DNA of 64,000 nucleotides from Cryobacterium sp. PAMC25264 (GTDB lineage Bacteria > Actinomycetota > Actinomycetes > Actinomycetales > Microbacteriaceae). A model generated the notes under the pieces. It had not been told where the DNA came from, did not search any database, and saw only the letters and a program-made list of their open reading frames with translations. The stretch is taken from NCBI RefSeq assembly GCF_019443325.1, contig NZ_CP080383.1, forward strand, positions 62,001 through 126,000, written 5' to 3'. How positions within the stretch are numbered: the stretch's first letter is position 1; each line of letters begins with the position of its first letter. Shown here piece by piece: positions 52,680-62,451 of the stretch. The translations under genes were made by a program, and so were the position numbers.

Positions 52680-54410
52680 GTGCAGTCCAACCCCGTTTCC
52701 TCACCCGCCGACGCCGCCCGCGCCGCGCTCGCCGAGCGCCCTCAGGCGAAGGTGCTCATCATCGGTGCCGGCATCAACGGCATCGCCACCTTCCGCGACC
52801 TGGCACTGCAGGGTGTCGACGTGGCGATCGTCGATCGGGGCGACTACGTCTCCGGGGCATCCGCAGCGTCGTCGCACATGATCCACGGCGGCATCCGCTA
52901 CCTGGAGAACGGCGAGTTCCGGCTGGTCAAGGAGTCCGTCACCGAGCGGAACGGCCTGCTCAAGATCGCCCCGCATTACGTGAAGCCGCTGCCGACGACG
53001 GTGCCGATGTTCTCGGCCCTCTCCGGGGTCCTCGCCGCTCCGCTGCGTTTCCTCACCCACAAGCAGGGCAAAGCGCAGGAGCGCGGCGCGCTGCTGATCA
53101 AGGTGGGCCTGGTGCTCTACGACTCCTTCTCCCGCGACGGCGGCTCGGTGCCCAAACACGAGTTCCACGGCCGCAAGAAGTCGCTGGCCCGGCTGCCACG
53201 GCTGAACCCCGGCCTCAAGTACACCGCCACCTATTACGACGCCTCTATGCACGACCCGGAGCGCCTCGCGCTCGACGTGCTCCGCGACGGCCTCGATGCC
53301 GGCCCGCACGCCCGCGCCGCCAACTACGTCGAAGCCGTGGGCATGGATGCCGACGGCGTGCGCCTCCGCAACACCAGCACCGGCGAGGAGTTCAGTTTCG
53401 CCGCCGACGTGGTCGTGAACACCTCGGGGCCGTGGACCGACCTGACCAACTCGGCGCTCGGCCAGGCCAGCACCTACATGGGCGGCACCAAGGGGTCGCA
53501 CATCGTGCTCGACCACCCGGAGCTGCTCGAGGCCACCGGCGGCGGCGAGATCTTCTTCGAGAACAACGACGGCCGCATCGTGCTGATCTACCCGCTCGCC
53601 GGCCGGGTGCTCATCGGCACCACCGACCTCGAGCACGATATGAGCCAGCCGATCCGCACCACCGAAGAGGAGATCGACTACTTCTTCGACCTGGTCAAGC
53701 ACGTGTTCCCCGACATCGAGGTGAACCGTTCGCACATCGTGTTCCGGTTCTCCGGCGTGCGCCCGCTGCCCCGGCACGACGACGAGGCCCCCGGCTTCGT
53801 CTCCCGCGACTACCGCATCGAGTCCAGCCCGCTGGGCTCGCGCTCCGGCACCCTGCTCAGCCTCGTCGGCGGCAAGTGGACCACCTTCCGGGCGCTGGCG
53901 GAACACCTCAGCGGCGACATCCTGGCCCTGCTCGGCCAGCCGCGCATCGTGTCCACCGTGGGTCTGGCCATCGGCGGCGGTAAGGGCTTCCCGGCCACTC
54001 CCGCCGCACTCACGGTGTGGCTCGCCGCCCACGGTGACGAGGTGGGCCGTGCCCGCGCCCAGCAGCTGCTCACCCGGTACGGCACCCGCGCCGCCGCGAT
54101 CATCGACGTGCTCACCGAGCAGCCGGATGCTCCGCTGGAGCACAACCCGCTCTACTCCCGCCGGGAGATCGAGTACTTGGCCCGCGAAGAGTCCGTCACC
54201 CACCTGATCGACCTGCTGCTGCGGCGCACGAGCCTCGCCTTCGTCGGTGGGCTCAGCGTGCCCCTGCTCGAGGAACTCGCCGGGCTGCTCGCGCCGGTGC
54301 TCGGCTGGGACGCCGAGCGCACCGCCGCTGAAATCGAGCAGGCAGCCGCGGAACTCAACGAGGTACACGGCGTCGACCTCGCCGGGGCGGACACGGTGCC
54401 GTCGATCTAG
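52680..54410 (+). CDS. glpD: Aerobic glycerol-3-phosphate dehydrogenase
   Basis: A 576-residue FAD enzyme that oxidises glycerol 3-phosphate to dihydroxyacetone phosphate and passes electrons to quinone at the membrane. It starts at GTG 52680. The dinucleotide motif VLIIGAGINGIATFRDLALQ (residues ~24-43) and SSHMIHGGIRYLENGEFRLV are the family signatures; VFRFSGVRPLP and SLVGGKWTTFRALAEH lie in the substrate/FAD domains, and a helical C-terminal DAO_C domain completes it. First gene of glpD-glpF-glpK. Confidence 0.95.
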   Translation: MQSNPVSSPADAARAALAERPQAKVLIIGAGINGIATFRDLALQGVDVAIVDRGDYVSGASAASSHMIHGGIRYLENGEFRLVKESVTERNGLLKIAPHYVKPLPTTVPMFSALSGVLAAPLRFLTHKQGKAQERGALLIKVGLVLYDSFSRDGGSVPKHEFHGRKKSLARLPRLNPGLKYTATYYDASMHDPERLALDVLRDGLDAGPHARAANYVEAVGMDADGVRLRNTSTGEEFSFAADVVVNTSGPWTDLTNSALGQASTYMGGTKGSHIVLDHPELLEATGGGEIFFENNDGRIVLIYPLAGRVLIGTTDLEHDMSQPIRTTEEEIDYFFDLVKHVFPDIEVNRSHIVFRFSGVRPLPRHDDEAPGFVSRDYRIESSPLGSRSGTLLSLVGGKWTTFRALAEHLSGDILALLGQPRIVSTVGLAIGGGKGFPATPAALTVWLAAHGDEVGRARAQQLLTRYGTRAAAIIDVLTEQPDAPLEHNPLYSRREIEYLAREESVTHLIDLLLRRTSLAFVGGLSVPLLEELAGLLAPVLGWDAERTAAEIEQAAAELNEVHGVDLAGADTVPSI

Positions 54411-54420
54411 TTCTTTTCGA

Positions 54421-54445
54421 GGGGGCGGAGGATTTCTCCGCCCCC
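54421..54445 (+). terminator. GC hairpin between glpD and glpF
   Basis: GGGGGCGGAG - GATTT - CTCCGCCCCC, a perfect 10-bp stem 10 bases after the glpD stop, without a T-tract. It may reduce read-through or stabilise the glpD message. Confidence 0.6.
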
Positions 54446-54507
54446 CGCTACTGCACGACGGTGTGCGCTGATCTTTCGGCGTCTCCCAGAAAACACGAAA
54501 GGTCAAC

Positions 54508-55272
54508 GTGGACAATCTCGGTGTTGTATTCCTCTCGGAGCTGGTGGGCACGGCCCTCCTGGTGCTCCTCGGCTGTGGCGTCGTCGCCAACGTCGCTCTC
54601 ACGAAGAACAAGGGCTTCGGAGCCGGCTTCCTCATGGTCACCATCGGCTGGGGCCTCGCGGTCTTCGCCGGTGTGATCGTCTCCTACAACTCGGGAGCGC
54701 ACCTGAACCCGGCGGTGACCCTGGGCCTGGTGTCCTCGGGCGCCACCGAGTTCGGCTCGGGCGTGCCGGTGAACGTCATCTCGGTGCTCACCTACATCGC
54801 CGCCCAGATGATCGGCGCCATCATCGGCGCTGTCGTGGTCTGGCTGGCGTACAAGCAGCACTTCGACCAGGAACCGGAACCGGCGAACAAGCTCGGCGTG
54901 TTCGCGACCGGGCCGGCCATCCGTTCGTACGGCTGGAACCTGGTCACCGAGATCATCGGCACGTTCGTGCTGGTGTTCGTGGTGATCGCGTTCGGCGGCG
55001 GACGTCAGGGTGAGAACGGCGGCCTGGCCGCCCTCGGCGCACTGCCGGTGGCGCTCCTGGTGATCGTGATCGGCACCTCGCTCGGCGGGCCCACCGGCTA
55101 CGCCATCAACCCGGCGCGTGACCTCGGCCCCCGCATCGCCCACGCCCTCCTGCCCATCAAGGGCAAGCGCGGCTCCGACTGGTCCTACTCGTGGGTTCCC
55201 GTCGCCGGTCCGGTCATCGGCGGCGTGCTCGCCGGCTGGGCCTCCCTGATCCTGCTTCCCATCCTTGCCTGA
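54508..55272 (+). CDS. glpF: Glycerol uptake facilitator (aquaporin family)
   Basis: A 254-residue MIP channel from GTG 54508 with AAAGG upstream. Both half-helix motifs are intact: [13 protein letters not shown] (first NPA) and [14 protein letters not shown] (second NPA, followed by Asp-Leu-Gly, which marks glycerol channels rather than water channels). Six membrane helices, first [20 protein letters not shown]. It lets glycerol enter for GlpK. Located between glpD and glpK, same direction. Confidence 0.95.
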   Translation: MDNLGVVFLSELVGTALLVLLGCGVVANVALTKNKGFGAGFLMVTIGWGLAVFAGVIVSYNSGAHLNPAVTLGLVSSGATEFGSGVPVNVISVLTYIAAQMIGAIIGAVVVWLAYKQHFDQEPEPANKLGVFATGPAIRSYGWNLVTEIIGTFVLVFVVIAFGGGRQGENGGLAALGALPVALLVIVIGTSLGGPTGYAINPARDLGPRIAHALLPIKGKRGSDWSYSWVPVAGPVIGGVLAGWASLILLPILA

Positions 55273-55330
55273 CCGTTCAGCCACCCACCCATCAATCTCA
55301 CCAACCGCGTCCCAACACAGGAGTTCCGAC

Positions 55331-56848
55331 ATGAGTGACAAGTACATCTTCGCCATCGACCAGGGCACCACGAGCACCCGCGCGATCATCTTCGATCACT
55401 CGGGCTCGATCGTCTCGACCGGTCAGCTCGAACACGAGCAGATCTTCCCCCGAGCCGGCTGGGTCGAACACGACCCGATGGAGATCTGGGGCAACACCCG
55501 TCAGGTGATCGGCCAGGCCCTGTCCAAGGCCAACCTCACCCGCCACGACATCGAGGCCGTGGGCATCACGAACCAGCGCGAGACCGCCGTGGTCTGGGAC
55601 CGCACCACCGGGCTGCCGGTGTACAACGCCATCGTTTGGCAGGACACCCGCACGCAGGCCATCGTCGACCGTCTTGCGGCGGATGGCGGCGGCGACCGGT
55701 TCAAGCCCGTCGTGGGCCTGCCGCTGGCCACGTACTTCTCCGGCACGAAGATCGCCTGGATCCTCGAGAACGTCGAGGGAGCCCGCGAGAAGGCCGACGC
55801 CGGCGACCTGATGTTCGGCACCACCGACACCTGGGTGCTCTGGAACCTCACCGGCGGTCTCGAGGGCGGCGTGCACGCCACCGACGTGACCAACGCCAGC
55901 CGCACCCTGTTCATGAACCTCGAAACCCTCGAATGGGACGACGAGATCCTCGGGATCTTCGGGGTGCCGCGCTCGATGATGCCCGAGATCCGCTCCTCCA
56001 GCGAGGTCTACGGCACCGTCAACGAGCACAGCCTGCTGCGCGAGGTGCCCATCGCGGGCATCCTCGGTGACCAGCAGGCCGCGACCTTCGGCCAGGCCGC
56101 GTTCGACCAGGGCGAGGCGAAGAACACCTACGGCACCGGTAACTTCCTGATCTTCAACACCGGAACCGAGATCATCCACTCCAAGAATGGCCTGCTCACC
56201 ACGCTTGGCTACAAGCTCGGCGACGCCGAACCGCACTACGCGCTCGAGGGCTCCATCGCCGTCACCGGATCGCTCATCCAGTGGCTGCGTGACAGCCTCG
56301 GCATGATCAGTTCGGCCAGCGAGATCGAGGCGCTCGCCCGCACCGTGGACGACAATGGCGGCGCGTATTTCGTGCCGGCGTTCAGCGGCCTGTTCGCGCC
56401 GTACTGGCGCTCGGATGCCCGTGGCGCTCTGGTGGGACTCACCCGGTTCGTCAACAAGGGCCACATCGCCCGCGCGGCGCTGGAGGCCATCGCCTTCCAG
56501 ACCCGCGAGGTCATCGACGCGGTCAACGCCGACTCGGGAGTTCCGCTGACCGAGCTCAAGGTGGACGGCGGGGCAACGGGCAACAACCTGCTGCTGCAGT
56601 TCCAGGCCGACATCCTCGGTGTGCCCGTTGTGCGTCCGGTCGTCGCCGAGACCACGGCGCTGGGCGCCGCCTACGCGGCCGGCCTGGCCGTGGGCTTCTG
56701 GAGCGGTTTGGGCGAACTGCGCGCCAACTGGCAGGAAGACGCCCGTTGGGAGCCCGACATGGACGAGGCCGAGCGGGCCCGTCTGCTCCGCAACTGGAAG
56801 AAGGCCGTCACGAAGACCCTCGACTGGGTCGACGAGGACGTCCTCTAG
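55331..56848 (+). CDS. glpK: Glycerol kinase
   Basis: A 505-residue FGGY kinase that phosphorylates glycerol. ATG 55331 follows [25 protein letters not shown] is the phosphate loop, [11 protein letters not shown] and [20 protein letters not shown] line the glycerol site, and the FGGY signatures [16 protein letters not shown] and [20 protein letters not shown] close the ATP site. Length is standard. The window's glycerol pathway is complete: GlpF, GlpK, GlpD. Confidence 0.97.
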   Translation: MSDKYIFAIDQGTTSTRAIIFDHSGSIVSTGQLEHEQIFPRAGWVEHDPMEIWGNTRQVIGQALSKANLTRHDIEAVGITNQRETAVVWDRTTGLPVYNAIVWQDTRTQAIVDRLAADGGGDRFKPVVGLPLATYFSGTKIAWILENVEGAREKADAGDLMFGTTDTWVLWNLTGGLEGGVHATDVTNASRTLFMNLETLEWDDEILGIFGVPRSMMPEIRSSSEVYGTVNEHSLLREVPIAGILGDQQAATFGQAAFDQGEAKNTYGTGNFLIFNTGTEIIHSKNGLLTTLGYKLGDAEPHYALEGSIAVTGSLIQWLRDSLGMISSASEIEALARTVDDNGGAYFVPAFSGLFAPYWRSDARGALVGLTRFVNKGHIARAALEAIAFQTREVIDAVNADSGVPLTELKVDGGATGNNLLLQFQADILGVPVVRPVVAETTALGAAYAAGLAVGFWSGLGELRANWQEDARWEPDMDEAERARLLRNWKKAVTKTLDWVDEDVL

Positions 56849-57362
56849 CTCCAGGACCCAGCAGCCCCTCAGTGGACATCACTTCGGCGCCGCATCCGTC
56901 ACTCTTCGGAGTTGCGCGGGTGCGGCGCCGTTTCGCGCCCGGCGTGCCACAGGCGCAGTGGCGTGCCTCCCGCGTGACGCGTTGCGCAGGTGCGGCGCCG
57001 ATCCGCGGATGCCTGGCGTGAGCGGCGTGCCTCCCGCGCAGCGGCGTGCCTCCCGCGCAGCGGCGTGGGGCACGCGCGTGGGAGAACGCGGGTGCGGCGC
57101 CGTTTCGCGCCTGGCGTGCCACCGGCGCAGTGGCGTGCCTCCCGCGCGACGCGTTGCGCAGGTGCGGCGCCGATCCGCGGATGCCTGGCGTGAGCGTCGT
57201 GCCTCCCGCGCAGCGTCGTGCCTCCCTCGCAGCGGCGTGGGGCACGCGCGTGGGAGAACGCGGGTGCGGCGCCGTTTCGCGCCCGGCGTGCCACCGGCGC
57301 AGCGGCGCCTGACCCGCGCGTCGGCCGGTGCGGCGTGGCCACGTGGCCGCCTCCGGTTGGCG
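56849..57362. other. 514-bp non-coding gap after glpK
   Basis: Contains no credible gene. Most of it is a 172-bp tandem repeat; the frames that run through it are artefacts because the period is not a multiple of three. The last ~50 bases before the HAD stop carry nothing recognisable. Confidence 0.7.
56918..57306. repeat. 172-bp tandem repeat, 2.3 copies
   Basis: Copies begin at 56918, 57090 and 57262, each with GGGTGCGGCGCCGTTTCGCG, and differ at a few positions. Each unit holds internal 19-bp units of type GCGGCGTGCCTCCCGCGCA. The third copy stops after ~45 bp. Confidence 0.9.
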
Positions 57363-58136
57363 CTAGCTCGGGGCGAGGAGGGCGGGCAGGGCGGCGAGGG
57401 TGCTCAGGCGGAGGACGCCCAGGGTGCGGGCCTCGGCGAGGTCGGCGTCCGGCGGGGGTGGGCCCGCCGACCCGACCCGGTCCAGCCAGACGCCGGTGAG
57501 GCCCGCGGCGGCGGCGCCGATCGCGTCGGTGCGCAACCGGTCGCCCACATACACCGAGCGGGCAGGGTCGGCGCCGAAGAGGGCGCAGGCGTGCCGGAAG
57601 ATCTCCGCCCGGGGCTTGGCCAGGCCGAACTCGGCCGAGGTGACCACGTGCTCCACCCGGGCGTGCAGCCCGGTGTCGGCCAGTTTCACGCTCTGGTAGG
57701 CCAGCTCGCCGTTGGTGATCAGCCCGAACCGCACGCCGGGGATGCGGCGGGTGAGGTCATCCAGGCACGCCAGAGCGTCGTCGTGCAGGCGCCAGCTCGC
57801 CCGGTAGTGCACAAAGTAGTCGGTGAACCAGGCGGCAGCCTCGGCGTCGGTGAGCTGGACCCCGTGCGCGGCGGCGAAATCCCGCGCCCGGGCGCTGCGC
57901 TGCCCGGCGAAGTCCAGGTCGCCGGCGAGGTAGGCGTGATAGTGCTGCTCCTCGAGCGCGTTCCAGAGGGCCACGACCGAGTGCGGATCGGCGGCCGCGC
58001 CCCCGCCGCCCTGCGCGGCGACGTGACCGAGGATCCCGGCGGCCACGGCCTCACGGTGCGCGAACAGGGTGTCGTCCAGGTCGAACAGCACCACAGCGGG
58101 CGGCGTCACACCCGTCACACCCGTCACATCCGTCAT
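57363..58136 (-). CDS. HAD-family hydrolase
   Basis: A 257-residue phosphatase-like protein of the HAD superfamily. Motif I is VVLFDLDDTLF with the nucleophile Asp, motif II is GLITNGE, motif III Lys is in FGLAKPRAEIF, and motif IV is VYVGDRLRTDAIGAAAAGL. The cap between motifs I and II is helical (subclass I, YjjG-like). ATG 58136 begins MTDVTGVTGVTPP; alternative GTG starts exist in this repeat-like leader. Substrates could be nucleotides or sugar phosphates. It follows the GNAT gene by 46 bp on the same strand. Confidence 0.85.
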   Translation of the reverse strand: MTDVTGVTGVTPPAVVLFDLDDTLFAHREAVAAGILGHVAAQGGGGAAADPHSVVALWNALEEQHYHAYLAGDLDFAGQRSARARDFAAAHGVQLTDAEAAAWFTDYFVHYRASWRLHDDALACLDDLTRRIPGVRFGLITNGELAYQSVKLADTGLHARVEHVVTSAEFGLAKPRAEIFRHACALFGADPARSVYVGDRLRTDAIGAAAAGLTGVWLDRVGSAGPPPPDADLAEARTLGVLRLSTLAALPALLAPS

Positions 58137-58182
58137 TGCGGCCGCACCGGCCACAGGCGCCCCGTGGAACGCTCGGCACCGC

Positions 58183-58842
58183 TCATGCGGCCACGACCTC
58201 GGCCGGCCAGCCCGCGGGCGGTGTGCGGTCGTCGGTGGCGTGCAGCGCGCCCTTCCACGAGGGCGGGTGGGTCCCGTCTCGATACGCGATCCCGGCCGGC
58301 CCCTGCCCGGTGAAGCGGAACCCGGCCTTCCGGGCAGCGCGCGCCGACGCGAGGTTGCCGGCGACGCACTCCCAGTGCACGGTGTCGCAGAGCCCGGTCG
58401 AGAAGCCCCACTCGAGCACCAGCCGCTGTGCCTCGACCATGAGGCCCCGGCCCCGGTGGGCAGCGCCGAGCCAGAACCCGATCGAACTCGTGCGGCTCGC
58501 GAAACCGGACTGCGAATCCGAACCGGACGCGGAACCCGACCCCACACTGGGCTCGGCCGCAGCCTCCGCAGACCCAACCGGCACGCTCAGGCTGATCACA
58601 CCGAGGAGCTCCGATCCGACCTCCCCGCGCACCGCCCAGGTGTATTCCTGGTCGCCGGCCCACGCGTCCGGCACGTAATCGGTGACGAAGTCGGTGGCAT
58701 CCTCGAGCCGGTACGGCGACGGCAGGCGTGCCAGATACCGCGCCATCACCGGGTCCTGGCAGTACTCGAACACCAGGGCGGCGTCCGCCGGGCGCGGGGC
58801 ATCCAAGCAGAGCAGCGGGGAGGACAGCTCGACCGGTCGCAT
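58183..58842 (-). CDS. GNAT acetyltransferase, RimJ/RimL type
   Basis: A 219-residue acetyltransferase; ATG 58842 is preferred because the frame upstream overlaps trpS and is Ser/Arg-rich. Signature parts are SIGFWLGAAHRGRGLMVEAQ (cofactor loop R-G-R-G), ECVAGNLASARAARKAGFRF and GIAYRDGTHPPSWKGALH. A Gly/Ser/Ala-rich insertion (VGSGSASGSDSQSGFA) breaks strand 4 and is unusual for the family. Substrate may be a protein N-terminus or small amine. Downstream of trpS on the same strand with a 16-bp gap. Confidence 0.8.
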   Translation of the reverse strand: MRPVELSSPLLCLDAPRPADAALVFEYCQDPVMARYLARLPSPYRLEDATDFVTDYVPDAWAGDQEYTWAVRGEVGSELLGVISLSVPVGSAEAAAEPSVGSGSASGSDSQSGFASRTSSIGFWLGAAHRGRGLMVEAQRLVLEWGFSTGLCDTVHWECVAGNLASARAARKAGFRFTGQGPAGIAYRDGTHPPSWKGALHATDDRTPPAGWPAEVVAA

Positions 58843-58858
58843 CAGCAGAGAGAACGCC

Positions 58859-59863
58859 TCAGCGGCGCGCCAGGAAACCCATGCGCTCGAACGCGTTCGC
58901 GAGGGTGACATCGGCCACGGCGGCGGCCCGGTCGGCGTTGCCGGCCAGAATCCGGTCCAGCTCGGCCGGGTCGTCGAGCAGCTCGAGCGTGCGCCCTCGG
59001 ATCGCGCCGAAGGTCTCGGTGACCACCTCGGCCAGGCCCTTCTTGAAGTCGCCGTAGCCGCGGCCGGCGTACTCGTCCTCGAGCGACTGGATCGAACGCT
59101 CCGCCATCACGGAGTAGATCGTGAGCAGGTTCGCCACGCCGGGCTTGTTCTCCCGGTCGAAGACCACGCCGCCCTCGGCATCGGTCACGGCGCGCATGAT
59201 CTTCTTGGCGGTGACGGATGGCTCGTCGAGCATCCAGATCACGCCGGCGTGCGACTCGGCAGATTTCGACATCTTCGCGGCGGGGTTCTGCAGGTCATAG
59301 ATCTTCGCGGTGTCGCGGATGATCGAGGCTTCTGGCACCGTGAAGGTGTCGCCGAAGCGGGAGTTGAACCGTGCCGCCAGGTCTCGGGTGAGTTCAACGT
59401 GCTGGCGCTGGTCCTCGCCCACGGGCACGATCTCGCTCTGGAACAGCAGGATGTCCGCGGCCATGAGCACCGGGTAGGCGAACAGCCCCACCGTGGTGGC
59501 GTCGGCGCCCTGCTTCTGTGACTTGTCCTTGAACTGGGTCATCCGGCTGGCCTCGCCGAACCCGGTGAGCGTGTTCAGAGCCCAGGCCAGCTGCGCGTGC
59601 GCGGTCACGTGCGACTGCACGTAGAGGGTCGACGCCGCCGGGTCGATGCCCGCAGCGATGTACTGCGCGGCGGTGGCGCGGGTGTTCTCGCGCAGCTTGG
59701 CCGGGTCCTGCGCCACGGTGATGGCGTGCAGGTCCACGATCGAGAAGTACGCGTCGTGGGTCTGCTGCAGCTTCTTCCAGTTCAGCAGCGCACCGATGTA
59801 GTTGCCGATCTGCAGCGAGTCGGCGGACGGCTGCATGCCGGAGTAGAGGCGGGTCTTGGTCAT
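58859..59863 (-). CDS. trpS: Tryptophanyl-tRNA synthetase
   Basis: A 334-residue class I synthetase charging tRNA-Trp. The HIGH-like motif appears as [20 protein letters not shown], and the KMSKS loop is [20 protein letters not shown] and [16 protein letters not shown] are in the Trp/ATP pocket. ATG 59863 gives the normal length. The final residues ([13 protein letters not shown]) are typical. Confidence 0.95.
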   Translation of the reverse strand: MTKTRLYSGMQPSADSLQIGNYIGALLNWKKLQQTHDAYFSIVDLHAITVAQDPAKLRENTRATAAQYIAAGIDPAASTLYVQSHVTAHAQLAWALNTLTGFGEASRMTQFKDKSQKQGADATTVGLFAYPVLMAADILLFQSEIVPVGEDQRQHVELTRDLAARFNSRFGDTFTVPEASIIRDTAKIYDLQNPAAKMSKSAESHAGVIWMLDEPSVTAKKIMRAVTDAEGGVVFDRENKPGVANLLTIYSVMAERSIQSLEDEYAGRGYGDFKKGLAEVVTETFGAIRGRTLELLDDPAELDRILAGNADRAAAVADVTLANAFERMGFLARR

Positions 59864-59913
59864 GATGGGGTGTCTTTCGTTGAGCGTGGGCCGCGGTGCG
59901 GCGAGGGGACGAG

Positions 59914-60771
59914 CTAGATGTCGTAGTCGACGACCACGGGGGCGTGGTCGCTCCAGCGCTGGTCGTAGGCATCCGCCCGGTCGACCGTGTAGTTGACGAC
60001 GGATGCCGCCAGTGTGGGAGTCGCGAGCTGGTAGTCGATGCGCCAGCCGGTGTCGTTGTCGAACGCCTGGCCGCGCCAGGACCACCAGGTGAACGGTCCG
60101 TCCACCTCGCCGGCGGCCTTACGGCCCACGTCCACCCAGCCCAGGCCCGCACCGTTGTTGTAGTCGGCCTCGTCCTCGGCACCGAGGATCCTGTCGAAGT
60201 AGACGCGCTCCTCGGGCAGGAAGCCGGCGCGTTTCACGTTGCCCTTCCAGTTCTTGATGTCGAATTTGCGGTGCCCAACGTTCAGGTCGCCGAGCACGAC
60301 GACCCGCTCGCTGTGCGCAGCGAGTTCGGGCAGCCGGGTGAGCATGGAGTCGAGGAAGGTGAACTTCTCGACCTGCTTGGGGGTGTCCACCTCGCCGGAG
60401 TGCACATAGGTACTCACCACGGTGACGACTTTGCTGTTCACCTCGAAGTCGGCCTCGAGCCAGCGGCCGGCGCTGTCGAAGTCGGGGTGGCCCAACTCGA
60501 CGCGGTGGATCGACGCGCTCTTCCTGCTGGCGATCGCCACGCCGGCGCGGCCCTTGGCCGTGGCCGGGTCGTGCAGGATGTTCCAGTCTGGTCCGAGTAG
60601 ACCCTCAATGTCTTCGGTCGCGGCGCGCACCTCTTGGATGGCGAGGATATCGACGTCGCGGGTGGCGAGCCAGTCACCCATGCCCTTCCGGAACGCGGCA
60701 CGGATGCCGTTGGTGTTGATGCTGGCGATGCGAAGCGGCTGGGTGGTGGACTCTGGTGCAGAAGACGGCAT
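59914..60771 (-). CDS. xth: Exodeoxyribonuclease III
   Basis: A 285-residue AP endonuclease/3' exonuclease of the EEP family for base-excision repair. Catalytic parts are [14 protein letters not shown] (Asn), LAIQEVRA (Glu), [10 protein letters not shown] (Asp/Asn), [20 protein letters not shown], and [12 protein letters not shown] (Asp-His). Length and motif order are standard for ExoA/Xth. It lies 50 bp upstream of trpS on the same strand. Confidence 0.95.
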   Translation of the reverse strand: MPSSAPESTTQPLRIASINTNGIRAAFRKGMGDWLATRDVDILAIQEVRAATEDIEGLLGPDWNILHDPATAKGRAGVAIASRKSASIHRVELGHPDFDSAGRWLEADFEVNSKVVTVVSTYVHSGEVDTPKQVEKFTFLDSMLTRLPELAAHSERVVVLGDLNVGHRKFDIKNWKGNVKRAGFLPEERVYFDRILGAEDEADYNNGAGLGWVDVGRKAAGEVDGPFTWWSWRGQAFDNDTGWRIDYQLATPTLAASVVNYTVDRADAYDQRWSDHAPVVVDYDI

Positions 60772-60815
60772 GCGCCGATTCTACCGAGTGCCCCCGAAGC
60801 CGGCGCCGGGCCGGC

Positions 60816-61892
60816 TCACTTGACGGCGGCGATGCCGCTCGATCCGTCCTTCTCAGCGCGATTCTCCGCCCGCCGCAGCCGGCGGGTACGGCCGGGTCGC
60901 TGATACCAGGATGCGTCCGCCAGGGCTTCCTGCGCCTCGCGCAGCTCGGCCGCGGCCACGAGGCGCTTGGCCTCTGCCTCCTTCTCGGCGGCAAGTTTCT
61001 TGGCCTCGTCGGCGCTCAGCGTCGACGGCGGGATGCCGGCGTCCTGCATGCCCACCGCGATCCAGGAGGCGGAGATCAGAGTGACCGTGGAGGTGAGGTT
61101 GAACCAGATCAACAAACCGATGATCACCGCGAATCCGGCCAGGAGCGGGTTACGCGCGGCGCCGCCGAGCAGGGCCGCCCCGAGGATCTTGAGCACGCCC
61201 AGGGCGACAGCACCGAGCAGCGACCCCACCAGGAGGTTGCGGAACGGGATGCGCACGTGGGAAAGCACCCGGAATAGCCCGGCCAGGGTGATGGTGTCGA
61301 TGATCAGCACGATCAGCAGCCCGAGCGCCTGGCTCGACGCGACGAACCAGAACGAGTCGCTGCCCTGACCGACCAGTCCCAGCAACCAGCGCAGTGCCTC
61401 GGTGCTCAGAATGGAGATGACCGCGGAGGTCACCAGGGCCAGGCCGAACAGTAGGCCGAGACCGAGTTCGCGTAGCTTGGCGAGCACGAAGAAGGTGGTG
61501 TCCTGGCCCATGCCGAAAATGCCGCGCACGGCCTGGGAGGTGGTGCTGAGCCAGCCCAGGGTGGTGCCGAGCAAACCCACCAGGGCGATGGCGCTCGACC
61601 AGGTGAGCGCGCTGGTGTTGTCGAGGGTCTCTGGATCGATCACGCCTGGCGTTCCGATCAGGCCGGGAACGGACTGGTTGATGATCACGAACAGCTGATC
61701 CATCAGGTCGGGGTTGGAGTTGAGCCAGATCCCGGCGACGGAGAACATCAGCCAGAGCGCAGCGAAGATCGCGAAGATCGCCTGGTAGGCCATGCCGGCG
61801 GCGAGCACGGGTCCGCGACTCTGGCTGAAATGGGTGAACACTCGCACCGGTCGAGTGGCCATGATGCGCGTGACAAGGTCGCCGATCTTCAT
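60816..61892 (-). CDS. YihY/BrkB-family membrane protein
   Basis: A 358-residue integral membrane protein of the YihY (formerly BrkB or 'RNase BN') family. Six helices are visible, e.g. GMAYQAIFAIFAALWLMFSV, LGLGLLFGLALVTSAVISIL and AVIIGLLIWFNLTSTVTLIS. RGPVLAAGMAYQAIFAIF is the family's opening. A basic cytoplasmic tail with a helical Ala/Glu/Lys stretch (LSADEAKKLAAEKEAEAKRL) follows. Function is unknown; inner membrane. Confidence 0.88.
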   Translation of the reverse strand: MKIGDLVTRIMATRPVRVFTHFSQSRGPVLAAGMAYQAIFAIFAALWLMFSVAGIWLNSNPDLMDQLFVIINQSVPGLIGTPGVIDPETLDNTSALTWSSAIALVGLLGTTLGWLSTTSQAVRGIFGMGQDTTFFVLAKLRELGLGLLFGLALVTSAVISILSTEALRWLLGLVGQGSDSFWFVASSQALGLLIVLIIDTITLAGLFRVLSHVRIPFRNLLVGSLLGAVALGVLKILGAALLGGAARNPLLAGFAVIIGLLIWFNLTSTVTLISASWIAVGMQDAGIPPSTLSADEAKKLAAEKEAEAKRLVAAAELREAQEALADASWYQRPGRTRRLRRAENRAEKDGSSGIAAVK

Positions 61893-62073
61893 CGACCCAG
61901 CCTAACGAAAGGCACCGCCGACGCCCGGGTCGCCTCGCCACCGACCCCCAATCCGAGGCGCATCCGGGTGCTGAGGCTCTCTCGAGTCTTGTGGGATGCC
62001 CGGCCGGCTGCGACGATGCTCCTGTCGTCCCAGTTGCCTCGGCACCCGCTGTTCGAACCTGGATGGACCATCC

Positions 62074-62409
62074 ATGTCATCACCGTCGATTCCGCCGCAC
62101 GGTCAGCGGCCGAGTGCCCTCTCCGGTGCGGTTCTGCGCACACTGTGGGCGGCCGCACTGCTGGCCGGAGGGGCCGGCGGCACTCTGCTCGCAGCGGACG
62201 AACTGGCCTCGGCGGCACCGGGCACGGCGGAGCAAGACCCGGCGTCGGCGGCCCAGGGCACGGCGTCGAGCGGGCCGGGGGCGGCATCCGCCCAGCAGGC
62301 ACGCGACAGCACCGATGCTCTCGCTCTACTGCCCCTGGGCGGGGGAGTGGCGGCTCTCGGAACGGCGTCGGTAGTGGTGTTCCGGCGGCTGAACCTCAGC
62401 GACGACTGA
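62074..62409 (+). CDS. Hypothetical secreted or membrane-anchored small protein
   Basis: A 111-residue protein from ATG 62074. A hydrophobic segment (VLRTLWAAALLAGGAGGTLL, residues ~22-41) acts as signal or anchor, followed by a low-complexity Ala/Ser/Gln/Gly stretch (~47-78). A second C-terminal helix (LALLPLGGGVAALGTASVVV) and RRLNLSDD end follow. The layout resembles small cell-wall or membrane proteins with a disordered outer loop, but no family is recognised. Convergent with sdhB, with a hairpin between. Confidence 0.55.
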   Translation: MSSPSIPPHGQRPSALSGAVLRTLWAAALLAGGAGGTLLAADELASAAPGTAEQDPASAAQGTASSGPGAASAQQARDSTDALALLPLGGGVAALGTASVVVFRRLNLSDD

Positions 62410-62440
62410 CGCCCGGCTCGCGTCGTGCGCACGCCGGGCG
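62410..62440. terminator. Hairpin between convergent genes
   Basis: CGCCCGGC (62410-62417) pairs with GCCGGGCG (62433-62440) around a 15-nt GC-rich loop. No T-tract. It starts directly after the stop of the small protein gene and ends 11 bp from the sdhB stop. Confidence 0.5.
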
Positions 62441-62451
62441 GTCGAGGATCG

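Noticed and set aside
56918..57306. Protein-coding frames through the 172-bp repeat
   Set aside because: The period is not a multiple of three and the products are Arg/Ala/Gly-rich on every frame; no start signals.
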